In this document: piece by piece, positions 21,001 to 33,000 of the stretch
Numbering within the stretch: position 1 is the stretch's first letter
How the letters are laid out: each line of letters begins with the position of its first letter
DNA from: CAIXSC01 sp046349915
GTDB lineage: Bacteria; Planctomycetota; Planctomycetia; Pirellulales; Pirellulaceae
Direction: 5' to 3'
DNA: 64,000 nt
Assembly: GCA_046349915.1 (NCBI GenBank)
Contig: JAXMBL010000005.1
Coordinates: forward strand, 62,001 to 126,000
Program-made: the position numbers and the translations under genes
Notes under the pieces: generated by a model
Told to the model about the DNA's origin: nothing
The model's input: only the letters and a program-made list of their open reading frames with translations
Databases searched by the model: none

Positions 21001-24000
21001 TCAGACCAAGACTTTTACCGCTTCATGCTCGACTACGATGGCATCCAGGGGACTCAAGAGGGCCCCACGGGCGGCACTTACGTGTCGGCTTCATTCGATG
21101 TCGATCTGGCGGACGGATTGGCTCGCGGCAATTCCTCGATGTGGGTCTTCGACTCGACCGGCCGTCTGATTGCCGTCGGTCGCGACTCGAATATCGCCGA
21201 CGACCAGGGTGGTCCGCTGCAAGGCGTTGATTCGGACGACCTGTCGCGCGGCAGCGCGGGCAAACTCGATCCATTCATCGGCCCCATCAACTTGCCCGCC
21301 GGTAATACGCAGTACTCGGTGGCGATCACCTCGAACGCGCGGATTCCCACGCAGCTCGATCAGTATTTGCAAGCGAATCCGGCCAATCCGCTGGTGCGAT
21401 TGGAGCCCGTGAATTCAGTTGATCGCATCGCGGAAGAGCACTTTGGAGCAGGCGGCACGACGCCTGCAACAGCGAATGCGGTCGACGTACCGGTGTTGTT
21501 CAATACGACGACGGGGCAAGTTCCGTATCACTTGGGCGATGTGGTGCTGTTTGTGTCGCGTGGTTCGCAAATCGGCGGCGGTACGGGCGGCAGCATCGCG
21601 ACCGTCGATCCATTTACGGGGGCTGTCGAGTCCAGCGTGGGGAACATTGGCAATTTCGTTTTCGGGGATATCGCGCTGCGAACCTCGGAAGGAAATGTCA
21701 ACGCGAGCGACTTTGGCAATATCTTCACCTTCAGCACCACCACGCCTGGCGCTGCTTCCACTGACGGCAACTCGGGGAACCTTCTGCAAATTGATCCCGG
21801 GAACGCGGGGATCACAAACATTGGCGACGACGGGATTACGACCTATCGCGACGATCCCGGCACGGCCGCGGTGGACGACCAGGCGATCAACGTCGGTGTG
21901 CAATTCAACGCGATGACGTTCACCGGTAATTCGGGAACAAACCTTTTCGCGATCGGCAACCGCGGTTCAGTGAACTGGGGTGGAGGCCTGACGCAGAACA
22001 TCATCTATCAATTCAATGCGCAAACAGGCGCGGCGGTCAGCGGACCGGGCGGCAACCGCAACGTCGGCCAGAACCCGACGCAGGTCTTGTTACTTGGCAG
22101 CGCCGGTACTCAGATTCGCGAGTTGGGTCAAGTCACCGGTGTCGGCGGATCAAATGTTACCGGGTTGGCTCGCGCGGGCGGCACGTTTTACGTCACCACG
22201 GCGGCGGGAGGCCTCTATTCGTTGGACGGCGCGTTCAACGCCACGCTGGTCGCGAACGTTGGGGAAGCTTTAGGCGGTCTCTCGGTTGGTCCGCAGAACG
22301 TGGAAGGCTCGGCTTACTCGGATTTGCTGTTCGCGATCGCGACCGACGGCACGATTTACGCCTACAACACATTGGGCGTTCCGCAGCCCGTTTTTGTCAA
22401 CAACACAACGACTGTCGAGACGGGAATTTCGAACGCCAACGGTTTGGCATTCTCGAACCTTGATCGCAACTTGTGGCAAGTGACGGGCGATCGCGGCAAC
22501 GATGCCGGCCACGGCGTTGTCAATCCTGTCGATAACACACGAATCGCCGCGGCAGGTGGAAATAGTTTGTATTTCGGTTCGACCGGTGCAGCGGGCGGAA
22601 CGGCCGACAACAAGTACAACTTCCCCGGCGGCGCCCACGGCACGATCGTCTCGAATCCAATCAGCTTGAAGGGTTACACGGCGGCAGATCAGCCGATGCT
22701 GTACTTCTCGTACTTCATGGCGACGGAACCTGACGATCAGGACTACCTGCCAGGGTCACGCACTCAGCCCGATTCCTTCCGGGTCTACATCGCGGGCGAT
22801 AGCGGCCAGTGGTCGTTGTTGGGTACGAATAATTCATTCCAAGCGTCGGGGAATAACGATGAACGCGACTTCGGCGTCGCCGACGGTACGTGTTCCTATC
22901 CCGCGGCCTCGACCTCGCCCTGCGTGCAGGAATTGTTCCAGAACTCGAATGCCTGGCGACAAGCTCGCGTTCCACTCGCCTTGTTCGCGGGTCAAGAAAA
23001 CTTGCGGCTACGCTTCGAATTCTCGACGGCCGGTTCGCTCAGCGTCGGCAACATCAACACGACGGGTCACGAAGTGCGGGCCGTCTCGGCCGACAAGCTG
23101 CGTGACGGGCAGATTCTGCCGATCACGGACGGCAACACGCTGATAACGACGAATTTCGAAGTCAACCTGGGTCCCACGCTGGTCATCCCGACGGGAGCTC
23201 GGATTGACGGCGGTGGCAGCTTCACGATCACTGGCACTGGCACGCAAGCCTTTACGTTCTCGGCAGCGGCCACGGCGGGAAACAACATCCAAGTCAATCC
23301 CAACCGCACGGCCGCTCAGATTGCGACCGATGTGGCGGCTCGTATTAATGCGTTCACGGGCCTCACGAACATCTCGGCGGTGGTCACCAGCGACTATCGC
23401 GTGAACCTGTTCCGACCGGGCGGCGCCTTTGTGACCGTGACGGGCGTCACGGGGATGCCGACTGGATTCGTGGATGGACTCAGCAGTTTCACCCCCGGCA
23501 ATGTGCCCTTGGTAATTAACGCGGGAATGACCGCGACGCAAGTGGCCACCGTCCTGCAGACAGCCCTGGCGAACACGTATGCGGGCGGCAATTTGAATAG
23601 CATTAAGTCTCATCAAGACTTGGTGCGTTTGATTCAACTGAGCCCAGGCGCGCAGACGCTCCCCACGGGCGCCACGGCGTTTGGCGTCGAATCGACGTTG
23701 CCCGGCGATACGTTCGGCGAGAACGACGAATCGTCGCGCATTCTCGTGGGTTCGGCGGCTTTGAGCACCGCGCAATTCCCGTCGCGCCGCGGCGTCAGCA
23801 ATAATCAGGAAGGCGTCTACGTCGACGATATCATCATCGGGTTCGCCGAGCGGGGTGAAATGGTGACGAACGCTCAGCCCGACGCTACGAACTTCCGCGA
23901 CAACATCGAGTTGTTGAACGCCAATTTGCCAGCCTCGCACACGCAAATCTTGCCGGGCGAGTACCAGTTGGAGATTCGGCGAGCGTCCGAGTTCTGGACC

Positions 24001-27000
24001 GATCCGCTGTTCCCGCCGCCGGAACGCATCGTTGTCGATGGCATTGATACGAACGGTCGTGCCACGAATTCGACAGCGATCACGGTTCTTTCCGGCGCCT
24101 TTATCGCGGACGGCATGACCTATGTGATCAGCGATGGCGTCGACACGTTGACCTTCGAGTTTGAGGATTTGAATCTGCTGACGGGCGATACGCAGGTCGG
24201 CGTCACCCCTGGTCGAGTTCAGGTGGGCTTCCGTCCGACGATGCGAGCGGACGAGGTGGCCGAAGCCTTGCGCGACGCCATCAATTCCAGCGCGGTGCAG
24301 GGCATTTTGGATTTGACCGCCAATTTGTCGGATGGTACGACGACGGGAACCGTATCGACCTCCGCCACGCTGAACTTGTACGGCAATGCGGTGGCGGACA
24401 CGACGGGAACCACGCTCGTAGCGTCTTCGGGAACAGCTCCCATCACGGGACAGGTCTTCGCGTACTTTAGCGATCAGAATCGGCTGCGTGATCAAGGACA
24501 GGTGCTCATCGCCTCCAACATCATCCGCGATGCGTCGCAGTATGGCATCCTGGTCGACAACGGCCCGCGCGACCGGAGTGACTTGGCAGGCAGCGGTGGT
24601 TCGCCAGGAGTGCTGCCTCATCCTGGCTCGCCCATCAACTTCGATGAACTCAACTCCGAACGGCTCGCTCCGGGCGCGGTGTTGATGAACAACGTGCTGG
24701 CCCGCGGCGGCTTGGGCGGCATCCGGGTGAGCGGCGACAATACGGGCGGCGGCGACGCGGCCGTGCCGTTCGTGCGAGTGGTGAACAACACGATCTTCGG
24801 AAACCGCGCGGGGGATACAGGTATTCGCGTCGACGAGTTCGCGAGCCCCACGATTCTGAATAACATCTTGGCCAATCTGGCCACGGGTATTCAGGTCGTC
24901 GTCGACGCCGTGACCAGCAGTTCGGTGCTGGGCGGCAACATCTACCAGAACAACGCGACGAATGCGACCGGGCTGGGTACGGGCTCGTTCCCCATCGTGA
25001 TTGCGGCGGGTCAGCCGCTGTTCGTGAACGCGGCCACCAACAATTTCTATCTGGCCGCCAATTCGCAGGCGATCGACAGTTCGCTGGGCAGCTTGCAGGA
25101 TCGCGACGACTTCATGAACCGCGTGAAGGATCCGCTCGGCATCGCCCCGTCGCCCATCATCGCTCCGGCCTTCGACGTCACGGGACAGTTGCGGTTTAAC
25201 GACCCGACAGTGACTACGCCCCAGGGCCAAGGCAACGACGTCAACATCGATCGCGGCGCCTACGACCGCAATGACTTCTCGGGTCCGTTCGCCGAACTCG
25301 TCATTCCGCGCGACAACGACTCCGAGGGACGCGACATCGATTCGACGTTGACCGTGGTCCAACTGAACGAAGGGGTCTACTCGTCGTTCGACATCGTGCT
25401 GAAGGACGGGCCAGGGTCCGATCAACCGGTCGAGGGAACGGGGATCGATCAGTCGACCGTGATTCCCAGCAACATTACGGTGTCGCGTGATGGAATCCTG
25501 CTGACGGAGAGCATCGACTACATCATTGGCTTCCAGTTGGGCAGCAACCTGCTGCGAATCACGCCGCTGTCGGGCGTCTGGCGCAGCGATGCGTCCTACG
25601 TGATCACCTTGACCGGGATTCGCGACTTGGCGGGCAACGCCTTGCAGCCCAATCAAGCCGATGGCAGAACGAGATTCACCATCTTGATGCCCGGAGTGGA
25701 ACTCGATTACGGCGATCACTTGGACAACTTGGCCAATCGCTTCCCGACGCTCTTCCCGAACAACGGCGCTCGCCACACCATTTACGAGAACGACACCACG
25801 ATCTACCTGGGCCGTTTGATCGACCAGGACAATAACAACGGTCAACCGACGGGCGACGCCAAGGGTGATGACGCCAACTCGACGACCACTCTGGCGTCGA
25901 TTTTGTCGCTCGATCCCTCGGGCGCGAACGGCAACCTGTTGTGGGCCGGCGTGCTCGGACAAATGACCGTCGGCCCCGTGGTCGATGGCGAATCGTTCAC
26001 GATTTCGGATCGTGGATACACGGTCACATTCTTGTTCGACAGTGATGGCAGCACCGCGGTTTCGCAAACGCCGCTCCCCGCTTCGACCATTGTGATTCCG
26101 TTCAACACGGGCGACTCGGCGAACGTCGTCGCGTCCAAGATCGTCGACGCGATCGGACGCAGCCGCGTAACCGACTTGACCACCGGCGCGGGGCTCAGCG
26201 TCCACGCTACGGCAGCGGGCAACATCGTCACGATCACGCCGAATAACGACGAAGATTCGCTCCGCTTTGGCGGCGATTTGCGAATTCCGCTCAACCCCAA
26301 CACAACATCGACTCCGTTCGAGTTGTTGGTGGGAGGCGCCACGGCCGCGACGGGTGGATTCTTGGATGCTTGGTTCGACTGGAACGCGGACGGCGACTGG
26401 ACCGATCCCGGCGAGCGAGTATTTGCCAGCCAGGCAGTGGTCAAGGGCTTGAACCACCTGACGATCGTGACGCCCACCTCGGCGACGGCGGCAACCGGTG
26501 GTACGTCCATCGCCGCTCGCTTCCGCCTGAGCACCACGGGCGGGCTCACCACCAACAACATTTCGGTCGGTGGCGAAGTCGAGGATTACCGAGTCACTGT
26601 TTTCGGCGGGGCGCCACCGGTCCCGAATCCGGGCGCCGCGGTCGACACTTATCGTGTCGCCGAGGATGGAGTGCTGACGACGACCGACCCGCTGAACTTG
26701 GTCACACCGGGCAACTCGAACGACAACGGCATTCTGGCCAACGACACCGACGCGAACGGCGACGCCTTGAGCGCCATTTTGGTGTCGACGCCCAGCTTCG
26801 CCCAGTCGTTTACGCTCAATCCGGACGGCACTTTCAGCTACACGCCGCTGCCGAACTTCAATGGCGTCGACACATTCACGTACCGAGTGCGAGACAACTC
26901 GCCGGGTGCGCTCGTGTCGAACACGATTGGCACGGTCACGATCAATGTGTGGGCGGTCAACGATCCGCCGGTGGCTCGCGACGATCAGCCGACCGCGACG

Positions 27001-30000
27001 GTCCTGATCACGCCCGAGGATCCCGCGGGTCCCGCCTTCTACACCTTCGACAGTTCGGATCTGGTGACGAACGATTGGACGCCGTTCGGCGCGACCACGC
27101 CGCATCCCTACTCGGCGCCCCTCGGCACGGCGGACAATGAATCGACGCAGACACTGCAAGTCAGTGGCGTGGGCGCGACCAACGCGACCCTCACCACCGC
27201 GACCGCTCAAGGCGGCACGATCACGCTGAACAGCTTGGGCGGCACGCTCACTTATCAGCCGCCGTTGAACTTCAATGACACTTCGGGAGTGAACACGAAT
27301 ATCTTCGATTCGTTCGTCTACTACATCGTCGACGACGGTCTGACCGATGGCGTGCTCGATCCCAAGTTCAACGACGATGCGCAGAATCCCGTCGCTTATC
27401 GCTCGGCGACGGCGTTCATTCGCGTGACGCCGGTCAATGATCCGCCGGTCAATTCCATCAACGGCGATTCGAACTTTGCCAATGCTCCCGCGCTCGCTAC
27501 CAACGAAGATACCCCGATTACGTTGTCGACGGCGCTCGGCCGCACGTTGACGGTCAATGACCTGGATATCGCCGACGTGGAAGGCAATGACGACCTGCTG
27601 GTGACCCTCAATGCGACCAACGGCACGATCGCCGTGGTCACATCGGGCGCCGCGCTCATTGGAGGCGACGGCACGGCGTCGGTCACGGTGCAGGGGACTC
27701 GAGCTCAGATCGCCGCGGCGCTCGACGGCTTGGTGTTCACTCCGAACCAGGACTACAACTCGACGATCAACGTCGCCAATCCGGCCCTGATCGTGATGAC
27801 GACGAATGACATGGGCAACTTCGGCGCGGGCGGACAGTTGACCGACACCGATACGTTGACCATCACCGTGAACGCGGTGAATGACGACCCGGTGAACTCA
27901 GTGCCGGGCGCCACGCAGACGCTGCGAGAAGACGTACCCTTTGTGCTGTCGATCGCCGCTGGCAACGTCTTGTCGACATCGGATATTGATGTCAACGAGG
28001 GTACGGGCAAGGTCACCGTCAATGTGTCGGCGACTCACGGCAACCTGACGCTCGGCGGCATCGCTAACCTGGACAGCGTTTTGAACAATGGCACGCACTC
28101 GGTCACGCTGACCGGTTTGCTGGCCGATGTCAACGCAGCACTCGACGGACTCACCTACCTGACCGATCCCAACTACAACGGGACCGATCACATTGTGATG
28201 ACGACCGACGACCTGGGGAATTTCGGCCTCGGCGGGAACAAGTTCGATACCGACACGGTCACGCTGACGATTGAGCCGGTGAACGACGGCCCCATCAATC
28301 AGTACGGTGGTGCGGACTTGACGGGTACTCCGACTCGTACGGTCGACGAAGACACTGATTTGGTCTTCACGGGCTCGACGCAAATCGGCGTCTTTGATCT
28401 GGATGCCGTCGAAGGGACGGGCGAAGTCAACGTCTCGTTCGCGGTCACTAATGGCACGGTCACGCTGGCGTCCCTGGTCGGCTTGACCAGTGTGTTGGGC
28501 GACGGCACGGCGCTGCTCTCGATCCAAGGCCCCTTGGCGGCCATCAACGCGGCGCTCGACAATCTGAAGTTCCGCGGCGATCTGAATTTCAACGGTGATG
28601 CTCAGATCGTGATGACGACCAGTGACCTGGGCAACACCGGTTGGTCCTTGCCAGTCGGCGGCGTGTTGAATGATCCGTTGTTCGATGTCGATACGATTTC
28701 GATCACTGTCGACCCCGTGAACGACGATCCGATCAACTCGGTCCCAGGCGGGCAGTCGGTCAACGAAGACACTCGCTTGCACTTCACTGGCGCCAACGCC
28801 GTCACGGTCTCGGACGTCGATGTCGCCGAGACAGCGGTCGATGTCCCGAACGGACTCGGCGTGCTCGAAATCACCCTGACCGCCCAGAACGGCACGATCA
28901 CCCTTGGCAGCCCGGCTCTCGTCTCCATCACGGGTGGAGCGAACGGCTCGAACACGGTTACATTCCGCGGCACTAAGGCCAACTTGGACGCCGCAATGGA
29001 CAACATGTTCTTCCAAGGGACGCTGAACTACAACAGTCCCGCGCCGGGCGCGACGCCGGCACGCTTGATCGTTTCGACCACCGACCTGGGCAACACCGGT
29101 TCGGGCGGCGCTAAGACCGATGTCGACACGATCGCCATCACGGTCAATCCGGTGAATGACGCCCCGACTCGAGTTGTCCCTGGCGATCAGTTCGTGCGGG
29201 AAGACGAGTTCTTGACGTTCTCGCCGGCCGACTTCAACACGATCACCGTGGCGGACGTCGATGTCCTGGAAACGCTCCCCGCCGACGGCGTCACTGGCGC
29301 TGGAGTGTTGGAAATCACGTTGACCGCATCCAACGGCACGCTGTCGCTGGGTTCGCTGGCGAATCTCACCTTCATGGTGGGCGATGGTTCAAGCGACACG
29401 ACGATGCGATTCCGCGGCTTGCCGGCCGACTTGAACACGGCGCTCAACGGCCTGACGTTCCTAGGCAATCTGAACTACAACGGCGCTGCGTCGATCGTGA
29501 TGGTCACCAGCGACTTGGGGAATACAGGAAGCGGCGGAACGTTGTCGGTCACCGATACGATTAACGTGACGATCGCGGCGGTGAATGACGCGCCGGTCAA
29601 CTTCCTGCAGGGCAATACGGACTTCCCGACTTATATCGCGGGGAATCCGACGCGATTCACGATTGCCGAAGACACTCAATTGACGTTGTCCGCCGCCAAC
29701 TTCAATCGAGTAACGATTGACGATTCGGCCGACGCGACCGCGGCGTCCGTCCGCGTGACCTTGCAGGCCGTGAATGGCAATATCTCGGTTGTCAGCACCG
29801 CGGGCCTGACATTCACCACGGGTGACGGCAGCAACGACCCGATCATGACGTTTACGGGCACGATCTCGACCATCAATGCTCGCATGAACGGCATGGTGTT
29901 CCGCCCGAACACCAATTTCGACGGTTTAGCTCAGTTGATCATCACGACCAACGACCTGGGATTGACGGGTGCGGATGGGCAAAAGACCGACACCGATACC

Positions 30001-33000
30001 GTGAATATCACGGTAACGCCGACGAACGACGCGCCATCGAATCTGATCCCCAGTTCACAGTCGGTGCCGGAAGATACTGTGTTGTCCTTTACCACGGGCG
30101 CGGGGAATGCCATCCAGATCAACGACGACGCAGCCGGATTGCCGGTCACGGTGACGTTGACCGCGACCAACGGCGTGCTGAATCTGGGCAGCACCGCGGG
30201 CTTGATTTCTTCGAGCGGGCTCGGGACGTCGACGCTCAATCTGCGTGGACCACTCACCACAATGAACACGGTCCTGCAGACGTTGACCTTCCAAGGAAAC
30301 CTGAACTACAACGGTCCCGCATCGATCGTGATCACCACGAATGACGAAGGCAACACGGGGGGCGTGACGCCGCAGATCGACACCGACACGCTGAACATCA
30401 CCGTGACCGCGGTGAATGACGCGCCGGTGAATCTGTTCCAAGGGTCAGCCACGTTTGGCACGGCGGCCACGACCGACGAGACGCCGGTGACGTTCGCGAA
30501 TGGCTCCCTCAATCGCCTGACGATTTCGGACGTGGATGCGGGTTCGAACCCCATGCGAGTGATATTGACTGGTAATCACGGCATTATCACGCTCGCCAGC
30601 CGTACCGGCTTGACCTTTACCGTGGGCGATGGCACCGATGATCCGTCGATGACCTTCACGGGCAGCATCACCGACGTCAACGCGGCGCTCAACAATCTGT
30701 CTTTCCGTCCCAATGATTACTTCAGCGGCAACGCCACGTTGGTCGTTAGCACCAGCGACCAAGGACAGACGGGCGCTGGCGGAATCTTGATTGACAACGA
30801 TACGGTGACGATCGCCGTGGTCGCGGTCAATGATCCTCCGGTCAACACCGCCCCGCCATCGGTCGTGATCAGCGAAGATGCGACGTTGGTCTTCTCGTCC
30901 GGCAACGGCAATGCGATCACCGTCGCCGATGATGCTTACGATTCGGTGAACGACACACCCGCGGACTCGGTGACCGAGAATTTCCCGGTCAGCGTGACCT
31001 TGGCGGCTCGTACCACAGGCGGCTCGCCGATCGGCGCCCTCGCTCTCGGCCCCACGGTTCCCGGCACATTGACGGTCACCACGGGCCCCAGCACGATTAC
31101 GCTGACTGGCTTGGTGCCCGAAATCAACACGGCGTTGGCGGGAATGTCGTTCACGCCGCCGGCGAACTTCAATGGTTCGGTCAATTTGACGGTCCGTACC
31201 GATGACCTCGGCAATGCACCGTTCACGGCGCTGTCGAATGTCACAACCACGACGGTGGCGATCACCGTCAACGCGGTGAACGATGCCCCTGTCAATACTT
31301 TGCCAGGCGCCACGATCAACATGAGCGAGGACACGACGCTCGCCTTCACCGCGGGTCAGTGGGCGGTGAGCGACGTCGACGCCGGTACTGGTTCGATTCG
31401 CGTCTCGCTCACGTCGACGCTAGGCACGTTGAGCTTGGCGGCCGGTACTTTGGCGAACCTGACGTTCGTCCAAGGAGATGGCACATCGGACGCGCTCATG
31501 ACGTTTGATGGAACGCTCGCGAACGTCAACGCGGCCCTGAACACGTTGAGCTTCACGCCGACCACCAACTTGTCGGGCGATGCAGTGCTGACCATCGTGT
31601 CGAGCGACCTGGGGCTGACCGGTTCCGGTGGAACTCTGACCGACACCGACTCGGTCACCGTATCGATCACACCGGTCAATGATGCACCGACAGTGACGGT
31701 GCCGGTCACTCAGCAAGTCGCCGAGGACGGATCGCTGGGCTTCTCCAGTGGAAACTCGAATGCGATCACCGTGGTTGATGATTCGGGTACGGGCGAATTG
31801 TTGGCAACCATTGCGTCGGCCAACGGCATCGTGTCGCTAGGAAGCGTCAGCGGATTGGTTACGGTCGTCGGCAACGGATCGGCCAGCATTGACGTGCGAG
31901 GCACTCTCAGCGCGATCAATTCCGCACTCAATACCTTGACCTTTACGCCAACGACGAACTTCACGGGCGACGCCACCGTGTCGGTGTCGGTGAATGACCA
32001 GGGCAACTCGGGTGGCGGCCCCGGTTTGATTGGCGCCAGCACCGTGACCGTCACGGTCTTGCCGCGAAACGACGCGCCCGTCAATGCGGTACCCGGCACG
32101 CAGACGACTCCGGAAGATATCGCGTTGGTCTTTGCCGGTTCACAAGGCAATGCCATCTCGATTTCGGACATCGACGCAGGCGCGAGTGCGGTGCGAGTGC
32201 AATTGGCGGCCGTCAATGGCTTGTTATCGCTCGGAGGCGTCACGGGGCTGGTTTTCTCCGCGGGTGATGGCACTGATGATGGAACGATGACGTTCACCGG
32301 CACCGTGTCGGCCATCAACACGGCGCTCGACGGATTACGCTTCGTCCCGACCGCCGAGTTCTTCGGATCGGGTTCGGTGGCAATCACAACGAACGACTTG
32401 GGCAACACCGGTTTCCCGATCACTCAATTGCAGGATACCGACACGGTTTCGATCTCGATTACCTCGGTCAACGATCCGCCGCGGACCTCGCCGCTGCCTC
32501 GAGCAACGTCGGAAGACGTGCCGCTCACGGTGGCCGTGGCGACGTTGACTCAGAACGACACTCCGGGCCCAACCAACGAAAGTGGACAAACGCTGACCTT
32601 CACGGGGGTCGATGCTTTGAGCACCAACGGCGGCTCGGTGGTCGTCTCTGGCGCCAACGTGATCTACACCCCGCCCGCGAACTTCCCGTTCGCGAGCACG
32701 ACGCCGCAGACCGACACGTTCTTCTACACCGTGACCGATAACGGTTCGACCAACGGCGTCGCGGAGCCGAAGAGCACTCGCGGCACCGTCACCGTGACCA
32801 TCACGCCGGTCAACGACGCGCCGATCGCGGTGAATGATTCCTACACGATGGATGAAGACACGACGCTAACGCGAGTCGCCTTCAATGGCGTGCGAATCAA
32901 CGACACCGACGCCGAAGGAAGCACGCTGACGATTTCGCGAGTGGCGGGACCGACGATCACGGGCTCGACGAACGGCGGCACGCTGACGCTGGGAGTGGAT

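Noticed and set aside
23008..27210. 1400-aa open frame on the minus strand
   Set aside because: It lies entirely antisense to the metzincin gene, is Arg/Val/His-rich in the way expected of a GC-rich shadow frame, has no domain pattern and no RBS.
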